A DNA stretch of 32,107 nt from CAZVIK01 sp964627045 (GTDB lineage Bacteria > Acidobacteriota > Terriglobia > Bryobacterales > Bryobacteraceae): the NCBI GenBank assembly GCA_964627045.1, contig CAZVIK010000021.1, positions 1 through 32,107 on the forward strand, written 5' to 3'. The first letter of the stretch is position 1. Every line of letters begins with the position of its first letter. Shown one piece after another: positions 8,912-15,796 of this stretch. Under the pieces are notes generated by a model. That model was not told the DNA's origin. It did no database searches and saw only the letters and a list, made by a program, of their open reading frames with translations. Made by a program: the position numbers and the translations under genes.

Positions 8912-9217
8912 ATGCTCGTCGTTCATGTCCATGTCCACGTCAAGGCGGAGTGTGTCGAGGCGTTCCGGCAAGCGACGCTGGCCAACGCGCGCGCCAGCGT
9001 GCAGGAAGCGGGGATCGCCCGCTTCGATGTCATCCAGAAAGCCGACGATCCCTCCCGCTTCGTCCTGATCGAGGTCTACCGCACGCCGCAGGCGCCCGCC
9101 GCGCACAAGGACACGGCGCACTACCAGGTCTGGCGCGATGCCGTGGCTCCGATGATGGCCGAGCCGCGCACCAGCGTCAAGTACGTCAACCTGTTTCCGG
9201 GCGACGAGGGGTGGTAG
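8912..9217 (+). CDS. Antibiotic-biosynthesis-monooxygenase (ABM) domain protein, LsrG/YgiN-like
   Basis: This 101-residue protein is a single dimeric alpha/beta ABM ferredoxin-like domain. HVHVKAECVEAFRQATLANA opens the first strand and helix, ASVQEAGIARFDVIQ and RFVLIEVYRT form the middle, and HYQVWRDAVAPMMAEPR leads to the last helix and strand. Relatives include quinol monooxygenase YgiN and LsrG, which isomerises phospho-AI-2; none of its lsr partners is nearby. ATG 8912 has GGAG upstream. It ends 2 bases before the iron-type alcohol dehydrogenase start, so the two are an operon pair and probably act on the same small carbonyl compound. The exact substrate cannot be read. Confidence 0.88.
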   Translation: MLVVHVHVHVKAECVEAFRQATLANARASVQEAGIARFDVIQKADDPSRFVLIEVYRTPQAPAAHKDTAHYQVWRDAVAPMMAEPRTSVKYVNLFPGDEGW

Positions 9218-9219
9218 CC

Positions 9220-10359
9220 GTGCGCTTTGAATTCGCAACCTCCGGCCGGATTGTGTTTGGAGCGGGCAGCGTGACCGAACTGGGAGCCGCCGCGAAATCC
9301 ATGGGGACCAGGGCGCTCGTGGTGACCGGCGTCGCCGCCGAGAGGACGCCGTTGGCGGCCACCATAGCGTTCGCGGTGTTTCCCGTCAGCGGCGAACCGA
9401 CTACCGCTGTGGTGCGGGAAGGCGTCGCCATGCTGCGGCGGGAACGATGCGACCTGGTGATCGGGATCGGCGGCGGCAGCGCCATCGACGCCGGCAAAGC
9501 CATCGCGGCGCTCGCCGCCAACAGCGGGGAGCCGCTCGACTACCTGGAGGTGGTGGGGCGGGGTGCGAGCCTCAGCAGCCCATCGCTGCCGTTCATCGCC
9601 GTGCCCACCACGGCCGGGACCGGGGCCGAGGCGACGCGAAACGCCGTGCTGGCATCGCCCGAACACGGCGTGAAGGCGAGCCTGCGCCACGTCTCGATGC
9701 TGCCGCGCCTGGCCATCGTGGACCCCGAACTGACCTACGATCTGCCGCCGGAACTGACCGCCGCCACCGGACTGGATGCGCTGACGCAATTGATCGAACC
9801 GTTTGTCTCGGTTCGCGCCAATCCGATGACCGACGCCGTTTGCCTGGAAGGGATGCGGCGCGCGGCGCGCAGCCTGGCCCGCGCTTTTTCCGATGGGCAG
9901 GACGCGGCGGCGCGGGAGGACATGTCGCTGGCCAGCCTGTTCGGCGGTATGGCGCTGGCGAACGCCGGTTTGGGGGCGGTACACGGGTTCGCCGCGCCCA
10001 TCGGGGGAGCCTTTCCGGCGCCGCACGGCGCGGTATGCGCGGCCCTGCTGCCGCACGTCATGGAAGCCAACATCCTGGCGCTCAGGTTGCGCGCGCCGCA
10101 TGGTCCGGGAGTGGCGCGGTACCGGCACGTGGCCCGGGTTCTCACCGGGCGGCCGGATTCGGAGCCCGAGGATGGCGTGAAGTGGGCGGCTTCGCTGGTG
10201 CAGGAACTGCGAGTACCCGGGCTGTCGTCCTACGGCATCGGTCCGGCGGACATCCCGGGCCTCGTGGCCAAAGCGGCGCAGGCCAGCAGCATGAAGGGAA
10301 ACCCGGTCGGTCTTACCGAATACGAACTCGCCGGCGTTCTCACCCGGGCCCTCTATTGA
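9220..10359 (+). CDS. Iron-type (class III) alcohol dehydrogenase
   Basis: The protein has 379 residues, normal for the family. The N-terminal NAD-binding half has GIGGGSAIDAGKAIA and VPTTAGTGAEATR. The metal-binding half has Asp186 (GLDALTQ), His255 (GAVHGFAAPIGG) and His269 (APHG). In FucO-like enzymes the fourth ligand is His four residues after the Asp (DALTH); here it is Gln190. The likely reaction is NAD(P)H-linked interconversion of a short alcohol and aldehyde, with maleylacetate-reductase-like activity as an alternative. GTG 9220 is chosen because GAGGGG lies 9 bases upstream. It follows the ABM gene directly. It might regenerate cofactor for aldehyde metabolism, but a link to the BMC locus 4 kb away is only a guess. 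Confidence 0.92.
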   Translation: MRFEFATSGRIVFGAGSVTELGAAAKSMGTRALVVTGVAAERTPLAATIAFAVFPVSGEPTTAVVREGVAMLRRERCDLVIGIGGGSAIDAGKAIAALAANSGEPLDYLEVVGRGASLSSPSLPFIAVPTTAGTGAEATRNAVLASPEHGVKASLRHVSMLPRLAIVDPELTYDLPPELTAATGLDALTQLIEPFVSVRANPMTDAVCLEGMRRAARSLARAFSDGQDAAAREDMSLASLFGGMALANAGLGAVHGFAAPIGGAFPAPHGAVCAALLPHVMEANILALRLRAPHGPGVARYRHVARVLTGRPDSEPEDGVKWAASLVQELRVPGLSSYGIGPADIPGLVAKAAQASSMKGNPVGLTEYELAGVLTRALY

Positions 10360-10437
10360 CTTCGTCCGGCAATTGGAGTAGGTACGAGGTGGGAGCAGAC
10401 CCCCGCAGCCTCCGGGCCTGATCCGAGGAGGTGAGAG

Positions 10438-10899
10438 ATGATCTCGCGCACCCTGGTTCAGATGATCGAGGACAACTCCGACCGCATCACCAACCGCATT
10501 GTGGAGCGCCAGCGCGCCGACCCGGCGTTGGCCCAACTGGGCAAGCTTCCGGAATCCGAATTGCGGGACCGCATCCACGAAGTCCTGAAAAACCTTGGCA
10601 AGTGGCTCGTGGAGGGCCGCGAAGGAGAGACCGCGCGGCGCTACGAGGCGCTCGGGAAGCGCCGCTTCGAGGAGGGAATTCCGCTCCACGAAGTCGTAAA
10701 GGCGCTGCACATGCTGCGCGAGAACATGATCGATTTCGTCCGCGAGCAGGAAGGGGTCCGAGCCAATTCGCTGCAACTCTACGCCGAGGAAGAACTGGAG
10801 CACATGGTGGGGTTGTTCTTCGACCGCGCCGTCTACCACGTGGTGCACGGTTACGAGATGGAACTCCACCGACCCGCCGGGGCGGCCGCCGGACGCTAA
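10438..10899 (+). CDS. Stand-alone RsbRD N-terminal-like helical sensor domain
   Basis: This 153-residue all-helical protein resembles the RsbRD-N/RsbT co-antagonist N-terminal domain. The signs are NSDRITNRIVERQRADP, an amphipathic stretch RRYEALGKRRFEEGIPLHEVVKALHMLRENMIDFV, and a last helix EEELEHMVGLFFDRAVYHVVHGYE. In stressosome proteins this domain is followed by a STAS domain, or elsewhere by a kinase or PAS domain; here nothing follows. A very strong GAGGAGGTGA ribosome site precedes ATG 10438. The guanine-deaminase-like gene starts 10 bases after its stop. It is probably a small regulatory or scaffold protein. The family call is by motif impression. Confidence 0.72.
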   Translation: MISRTLVQMIEDNSDRITNRIVERQRADPALAQLGKLPESELRDRIHEVLKNLGKWLVEGREGETARRYEALGKRRFEEGIPLHEVVKALHMLRENMIDFVREQEGVRANSLQLYAEEELEHMVGLFFDRAVYHVVHGYEMELHRPAGAAAGR

Positions 10900-10909
10900 C
10901 ATAGAGATT

Positions 10910-11374
10910 GTGCGCGACGCCTTCATGCGGCGGGCCCTTGGCCTGGCGGTGGAAAACGTTCATCTGGGTGGCGGCCCTTTCGGCGCCGTTATCGTGAAGG
11001 ACGGCCGGGTGGTGGCCGAGGGCGTCAACCGGGTGACCGCGCTCTGCGACCCGACGGCCCACGCAGAAGTTGTGGCGATCCGCGAGGCATGCCGCGCACT
11101 GGGGAGTTTTCACCTGGCGGGTTGCGAGATCTACGCGAGTTGCGAACCGTGCCCGATGTGCCTGGGCGCGATCTACTGGGCGCGTGTCGAAAGGGTGTAC
11201 TTCGCCGGTACTCGTGCCGATGCCGGGGCCGCCGGTTTCAGCGACGCCGAGATCTACGAGGAACTGGCCGCTCCCTTCCCCGCTCGGCGCATCCCCATGG
11301 AACGGTTGCTGGCAGAGGAGGCCGCGCGCCCCTTTGAGGCTTGGAAACGAAACGAGGGACGGGTCCGCTATTGA
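10910..11374 (+). CDS. guaD: Guanine deaminase-like nucleoside/nucleobase deaminase
   Basis: The protein has 154 residues; B. subtilis GuaD has 156. It has the cytidine-deaminase-fold zinc motifs HAEVVAIREA (His51, catalytic Glu53) and SCEPCPMCLGAIYWAR (Cys81, Cys84). The C-terminal AAGFSDAEIYEELA resembles the guanine-deaminase-specific segment more than TadA, as does the closing WKRNEGRVRY. The reaction would be guanine to xanthine plus ammonia in purine salvage or catabolism. GTG 10910 is chosen by length; ATG 10925 is possible. Its stop overlaps the TTG start of the next gene (TTGA), which suggests coupled translation. TadA-like tRNA deaminase is the main alternative. Confidence 0.85.
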   Translation: MRDAFMRRALGLAVENVHLGGGPFGAVIVKDGRVVAEGVNRVTALCDPTAHAEVVAIREACRALGSFHLAGCEIYASCEPCPMCLGAIYWARVERVYFAGTRADAGAAGFSDAEIYEELAAPFPARRIPMERLLAEEAARPFEAWKRNEGRVRY

Positions 11375-12243
11375 GCACCGTCTGGCGAAACTTCTGGTGG
11401 CTCTTCCGGCGCAGTTTCGTTCTCGCCTATGAAAACGGCTGTTTCGGCACGGCCAAGGGCGCGGCGTACTCGGCGCTACTGTGCTTCTTTCCGCTGCTGA
11501 CGGCCACGGCGACCATCCTGGTGCAAATGCGCGCTGAAGCGGTTTCGGCGCTTCTCTATCGCGCGCTGGCGCGCGTCGTTCCCCCGGGCACGGAAGAACT
11601 GGTGCTAGAGAACTTCCGCGTCCGCGGCGCCCGGCCAACGGCGCTGATCGTGGCGGGCACACTGATCTCGGTTTGGGCGGCCTCTCGAATCATGACCAGC
11701 TTGATGGAGGGTTTCCAAGCGACCTACCACATCCCCACCGGCAGGCCGTTCCTGAGGAACCAGGGGCGGGCCATCCTCTTGGTGCTGGCCACAGCCGTGC
11801 CCCTGTTCGTGGCTCTCGGATTGGTGTTTTTCGGCAACCGCGTGGAAGAGAGCGTATTGGGGTGGCTCGGGCTAGTGCATGCCGGTCAGGAACTGGCAAC
11901 ATGGGTACGGTTGGCCGCCAGCAGCGCCCGCCACGTGGTAGCAATCGGCGCCACGGTGGCGGCCCTCGCAACCCTCTACTGGCTCGGTCCCAACCGGGCG
12001 CAAGGCTGGAGCCAGGTTTGGCCCGGAGCGGTGGTGGGGACGGTGCTTTCGTTAGTGTCCACCATGGGGTTCGCCTGGTACGTCCGGAACATCGCCGGAT
12101 ACAACCTGCTCTACGGCAGCATTGGCGCGGCCATAGCCCTGGTGGTCTGGATGTACGTGCTGGCCGCCATTGTCCTGATCGGGTGCGAATTCAACGCCGA
12201 ATGCGAGCGCCTGGCGGCACTCGGGACCGGCGAAGGCAACTAG
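11371..12243 (+). CDS. YihY/UPF0761 family inner-membrane protein
   Basis: This 290-residue protein has about six hydrophobic segments and the family pattern. It starts with TAKGAAYSALLCFFPLLTA, continues with SRIMTSLMEGFQATYHI and ends with YGSIGAAIALVVWMYVLAAIVLIGCEFNAE. The family was once mislabelled ribonuclease BN; its function is unknown, and envelope transport or integrity has been suggested. The TTG at 11371 overlaps the guaD stop and has GAGGGAC upstream. An in-frame TTG at 11341 would add ten residues. It closes the rightward run of genes; no hairpin terminator was seen after it. Confidence 0.9.
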   Translation: MSTVWRNFWWLFRRSFVLAYENGCFGTAKGAAYSALLCFFPLLTATATILVQMRAEAVSALLYRALARVVPPGTEELVLENFRVRGARPTALIVAGTLISVWAASRIMTSLMEGFQATYHIPTGRPFLRNQGRAILLVLATAVPLFVALGLVFFGNRVEESVLGWLGLVHAGQELATWVRLAASSARHVVAIGATVAALATLYWLGPNRAQGWSQVWPGAVVGTVLSLVSTMGFAWYVRNIAGYNLLYGSIGAAIALVVWMYVLAAIVLIGCEFNAECERLAALGTGEGN

Positions 12244-12583
12244 CCGGACACTTCGCAACAAAACGGAGTGAAACATCGGGACTCACCGCGCGGCGTCAGG
12301 CGGCACGGAACACGAAGCAACGGCGAACCACGCTCCGTACGAATCCGGCCGCAACCCCCCGGCCAGGAAGCCGCGCCGCCTTAGCAAGCGCGAAGGAGTA
12401 CGCCCGCAATCCACCCAGCCAACCAATGGGCGATTCGCCATCGCCGCTGGCGCAGACGATCAACACTGCACGCGCCGCTCCATTCCGGCGGCGGCACACC
12501 GCCAGCCGAATGGGGGGATGCATCCACGGCCGCTTTCCTGCTGGCCACGAGGTCTGTAGCATAGGAAGCTGACGGGAGAAAAA
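12244..12583. other. 340-base gap without a credible gene
   Basis: Both strands have open frames here: one runs through on the + strand and a 142-codon frame lies on the - strand (12296-12724). Their translations are rich in Arg, Pro and Ala, lack any recognisable motif and lack ribosome sites, so I take them as chance frames in GC-rich DNA. No RNA gene, repeat or strong terminator was recognised. The last 20 bases hold the GGGAG ribosome site of the next gene. Confidence 0.5.
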
Positions 12584-13576
12584 ATGAAGGCTGCCCTGCT
12601 CCGCGCGCCGCGACAGATCGAGATCGAAGAGACGGTGGAACCGGTGGCCCGGGAACGAGAGGTCGTCATCGAACCGGTCCGTGCCGGGGTGTGCGGTTCG
12701 GATGTCTCCTTCTACCTGGGGCACCGCACCGGCGACTATCCGCTGATCTTAGGCCATGAACTGATAGGACGGGTTGTTGCGACCGGAGGACGGGTCACCA
12801 GGTTTCAAGTGGGCCAGCGCGTGACTGTGGAGCCGAACTTCCCATGCGGCGCGTGCGCGTTCTGTCTGGCGGGACGCGGGTGCATCTGTCCCAATAAGTT
12901 GAGCATGGGGCTGAACGTGCCCGGCTGTTTCGCCCAACGGGTAGCCGCGCCGGAGGAGTTCGTTTGGGTGTTGCCGGATGCGATTTCCGATGAGGACGGC
13001 GCGTGCATCGAGCCAATGGCCGTATCGGTGCACGCTTTGCGGCAATCGGGCGCGCGCGCCGGCGATACCGTCGCCGTGGTGGGCTGCGGCGTCGTGGGGT
13101 TGTTGTTGGTTCACGCGGCGGCCGAAGAAGGCGTCCGCGTGCTGGCGCACGACCGTTTCGCGGAGAAGGAAGAGCGCGCGCGGGAGTTGGGCGCGCTGTC
13201 GCACTCGGACACCGACGTTGCGGCGATCTGGCGGCAAGAGAATGTGACCACCGTGTTCGAATGCGCCGGCGCGACCGAAAGCGTGGAGTTGGCGCTGGAG
13301 GCTGCGCCGCGCGGGGCCAAGGTTGTATTGCTGGGGCTGAGTTCCGCGCCCGCGCGTTTCACGCCACTGCGCGTTGTGCGGGAGGGAATTCGGATCGAAC
13401 CGAGCCTGATCTATGACCACCCCAGCGATTTCTCGCGAACGATTGAACTCGTCGCCAGCGGCCGTCTCCGGCCCTCACGCATCGTCACGGGCACGTTTCC
13501 GCTCGGGTCCATCGCCGAGGCCATTCAACTCGCCGCCAGCGGAAAGGCGGGCAAGGTCCACCTGACGTACCGGTAG
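12584..13576 (+). CDS. Zinc-containing medium-chain alcohol/polyol dehydrogenase
   Basis: This 330-residue MDR-family enzyme has the catalytic zinc set Cys37 (GVCGSD), His58-Glu59 (GHE) and Glu143 (IEPM). The structural zinc set is Cys88, 91, 94 and 102 (CGACAFC...C), with an extra Cys at 100. The Rossmann loop is GCGVVG (167-172), and FECAGATESVE is typical of sorbitol- or threonine-dehydrogenase-like members. It should oxidise a secondary alcohol, sugar alcohol or related compound with NAD(P)+; the substrate cannot be read. ATG 12584 has GGGAG upstream. It converges on the leftward SLH/MBL gene, with 33 bases between the stops holding a 5-bp GC hairpin (13577-13589) without a T-tract. Confidence 0.9.
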   Translation: MKAALLRAPRQIEIEETVEPVAREREVVIEPVRAGVCGSDVSFYLGHRTGDYPLILGHELIGRVVATGGRVTRFQVGQRVTVEPNFPCGACAFCLAGRGCICPNKLSMGLNVPGCFAQRVAAPEEFVWVLPDAISDEDGACIEPMAVSVHALRQSGARAGDTVAVVGCGVVGLLLVHAAAEEGVRVLAHDRFAEKEERARELGALSHSDTDVAAIWRQENVTTVFECAGATESVELALEAAPRGAKVVLLGLSSAPARFTPLRVVREGIRIEPSLIYDHPSDFSRTIELVASGRLRPSRIVTGTFPLGSIAEAIQLAASGKAGKVHLTYR

Positions 13577-13609
13577 CCCGCGGCGCGGGAAGTGCAGCCG
13601 GCCCAGCGG

Positions 13610-15598
13610 TTACTGTTTTCTGAGAGTGAACACGTAATGGCTGGTGGTGATTCCGTCCGGCGCGACGACGTCGATCGTGATCCGGCCGCCGTCGACGGCC
13701 GGAACGGTTCTTGATGTCCGGGACTTCACGGGGATTCCGTTGACCTTAAGCGACGCAATCCGGTTCGACATGGCCACTGGTGTCACGGCGATCGTCGAAC
13801 CTCCCGCCGGGACCTTGATGTCATAGGCGTAGGTCCACGGATCGAACTTGTCCGGCAGCGCGTTTTCGACGCCGTTGGAGGGCGGGGCCCAGGTGAAGTC
13901 CACACCTGCGAGTTCGCCACCCTCCAATTGGATGTTGCTCAACACCGAGTACTTCTCGATTCCGCCGGGAGCGTTGTAATCGATGGTGTTGCCACACTTG
14001 TACGGGGGATTGGCGGCGGTGAGGTAGTTGACGGGATCGCCCCAATTTCCGCCGACCCAAATGGCCATCCAGTTCTTGTCGCGCCACATGTCGCCTACCA
14101 CACTGGTGCGCATCTTCCCCATGGGTCTGCCGCCGGGGTCGGCACCGCGCAGGGAGGGAACCGTGACCCTGTCCCCGATGTCGATCAATTGTTGGACCGC
14201 CGCTTCGAAATTCTTGATGCCCGCGTAGCCGACGGGCACCTCATTGTGCGCGTTGTAGACTTCCTCGATCCGTCCGCCGCCTCTGCGCAGATTGGCGTAA
14301 AGCTGTTGCACCAGCGACAAAAACGCATCCATCTTCGCGCCAGAGTAGTTGGTGATGTCCGCCGTTGCCGGACGATTGCACCCGAACATGTCGGAGCCGA
14401 AGATCCAGCCGTTGCGCTTGTCCTGAAGGATCACCTGGCCGTGGGAGTGCCCCGGGGCCTGGTAGGCGGTCAGTTGAACGTTGCCGAGATCCAGAACGTC
14501 GCCATCCCGGATCAGAATCGCTGCTGCGGCGGCGTGCTGGAAGTCCGGACGCTTCGAGGCGGCGACCGAGGCCCGGTCCTGCGGGGTCATGTACAGACGG
14601 ATTCCGCCCTTCACGAAGGCGTCTATCTGCTCGGCGTGATCCGGGTTGTTGTGCCCCAGCACGCAGTCGTACGGCTTGGTTGCCAGCGTGTCGACGAAGA
14701 GTTTGAGGTTCTGCTTGGATTCCGGATACTGGCCGGCGTCGAGGACGACGCCGCGCGCCGAGCCCTCGATGTAGTAGACGTGGGGGCGGTTATAGTCAGC
14801 CGGGTTCATGATGTCCCACACGGCGGGAGAGGCGGGCGTGGGCGCGTGCACCAGTCTGGCTTCAAAAGCGGCCGAGCGAGGCCGGACGATGTAGTAGACG
14901 AAGGTCCGCACAGCGCTGGCGGCCATGCCGTCCTTCTTCGCGGCGGCCTTGAGCGTCCAAAAACGGGAGTCGGTGGTGGAGCCGTTCGGATTGTCGAACA
15001 GAAGGAAGCCGTTCGCCGGATCATAGGGCTTGCCGGAAGTGAGCGGATCAGGCGGATCGCTGCGATCGCTGCTGAGAGTGTAGTAGATGGTGGCGCCCGG
15101 CGTCGGTGTCGTCATGTTGACAAAACGCCGGTAAGAAGTGGTTCCATCCTTGGGCATCACCTGCACCGGCGCCACCTGGGCGGAGGCGATCTTCTTGAGC
15201 ATCGCAGCCGCCTCGGTGCGAGTCAGAGTCCCGCCGGCGCCAGGCGCCTTGGCTGCGGGTGACGCCGTCTTGAAGGCAAGCGCCAAAATCGCTTCGGCGT
15301 CCGCCCGGGTGACGGGCCGGTCCGGAAAGAACCGGCCGCTTTCATCGGGGCCGATAATCCTTTCCTCCAGCGCGCACTCCACCTGTTTCGAGAAACGGTG
15401 AGTGGAGGGCACGTCGGTGAACTGCCGCGGCACGGCCTTCGCGTAGTCGTTGTACTCCGACCAGTGAACCCACCGGAATTGATCAGAGATCATGGCAACG
15501 AACTCGGCGCGGGACACGGTGACAGACGCCGGTTGCGCGGCGTGCACGGCGCAGGAAAACACCAACGCGACGGCAAGTGCCGGTGCGAGGACTCTCAT
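13610..15598 (-). CDS. Secreted SLH / chitobiase-C / metallo-beta-lactamase-fold / cadherin-like multidomain protein
   Basis: This protein has 662 residues. Residues 1-21 are a signal peptide (cut near AHA|AQ). S-layer-homology-like repeats span about 25-140 (VTRADAEAILALAF, LTRTEAAAMLKKI). A chitobiase/beta-hexosaminidase C-terminal-like segment lies at about 150-240 (PTPGATIYYTLSSD). A metallo-beta-lactamase fold spans about 255-475, with metal positions His316, Asp320, His321, His384, Asp403 and His451. A cadherin-like beta-sandwich lies at about 590-660. The canonical HxHxDH motif reads HNNPDH, so the second His is Asn318. The APGHSHG and AHNEVP stretches resemble glyoxalase-II/arylsulfatase-like hydrolases. 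I predict an envelope- or surface-held hydrolase of unknown substrate. ATG 15598 has AGGAGG at good spacing. Confidence 0.85.
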   Translation of the reverse strand: MRVLAPALAVALVFSCAVHAAQPASVTVSRAEFVAMISDQFRWVHWSEYNDYAKAVPRQFTDVPSTHRFSKQVECALEERIIGPDESGRFFPDRPVTRADAEAILALAFKTASPAAKAPGAGGTLTRTEAAAMLKKIASAQVAPVQVMPKDGTTSYRRFVNMTTPTPGATIYYTLSSDRSDPPDPLTSGKPYDPANGFLLFDNPNGSTTDSRFWTLKAAAKKDGMAASAVRTFVYYIVRPRSAAFEARLVHAPTPASPAVWDIMNPADYNRPHVYYIEGSARGVVLDAGQYPESKQNLKLFVDTLATKPYDCVLGHNNPDHAEQIDAFVKGGIRLYMTPQDRASVAASKRPDFQHAAAAAILIRDGDVLDLGNVQLTAYQAPGHSHGQVILQDKRNGWIFGSDMFGCNRPATADITNYSGAKMDAFLSLVQQLYANLRRGGGRIEEVYNAHNEVPVGYAGIKNFEAAVQQLIDIGDRVTVPSLRGADPGGRPMGKMRTSVVGDMWRDKNWMAIWVGGNWGDPVNYLTAANPPYKCGNTIDYNAPGGIEKYSVLSNIQLEGGELAGVDFTWAPPSNGVENALPDKFDPWTYAYDIKVPAGGSTIAVTPVAMSNRIASLKVNGIPVKSRTSRTVPAVDGGRITIDVVAPDGITTSHYVFTLRKQ

Positions 15599-15694
15599 CG
15601 TCCGATCCTCCTGGTCAAATCGTTCGGGATTGCGGTGGCCGTGCTGCTGCGGCCGCGTGTTTACAAGACATAGCATCGCAGACCCGCAACGCCG

Positions 15695-15796
15695 CTAAGG
15701 CGTCCGCCGCCTGATCACCTCGATCACGTCGTTCTCCGGGACGCTTCGGGAAACCACCGCGCGTCCGAGTCCTACGGGCAAGATCCACCGGGGCTA
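15695..15796 (-). pseudogene. Detached C-terminus of the aroB domain behind an in-frame TAG
   Basis: Directly after the TAG stop (15794-15796) of the aroK-aroB gene the same frame continues for 32 codons, to TAG at 15695-15697. It reads PRWILPVGLGRAVV and on through VIEVIRRR. This is the expected end of dehydroquinate synthase, whose family ends with a GK-x-R-F/W-x-LP ... IG/LG pattern. The residue lost at the TAG would be Lys in the family (AAG to TAG is one base change). Confidence 0.8.

Noticed and set aside
8912..9217. The ABM protein as true LsrG of AI-2 processing
   Set aside because: Similarity is at fold level only, and none of the lsr transport or kinase genes is nearby.
9121..10926. 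A 601-codon open frame on the - strand opposite the alcohol dehydrogenase and the RsbRD-like gene
   Set aside because: Its translation has no recognisable domain and mirrors real genes on the + strand.
11673..12572. A 299-codon + strand frame overlapping the YihY gene and running through the 340-base gap
   Set aside because: The first part is an out-of-frame shadow of the YihY gene. The remainder lacks motifs and a ribosome site.
12296..12724. A 142-codon - strand frame across the gap before the zinc dehydrogenase
   Set aside because: It begins inside the dehydrogenase gene on the opposite strand, lacks a ribosome site and has Arg-rich low-information sequence.
13577..13589. GC hairpin CCCGC-GGC-GCGGG between convergent genes as a terminator
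   Set aside because: The stem is only 5 bp and there is no T-tract on either side.
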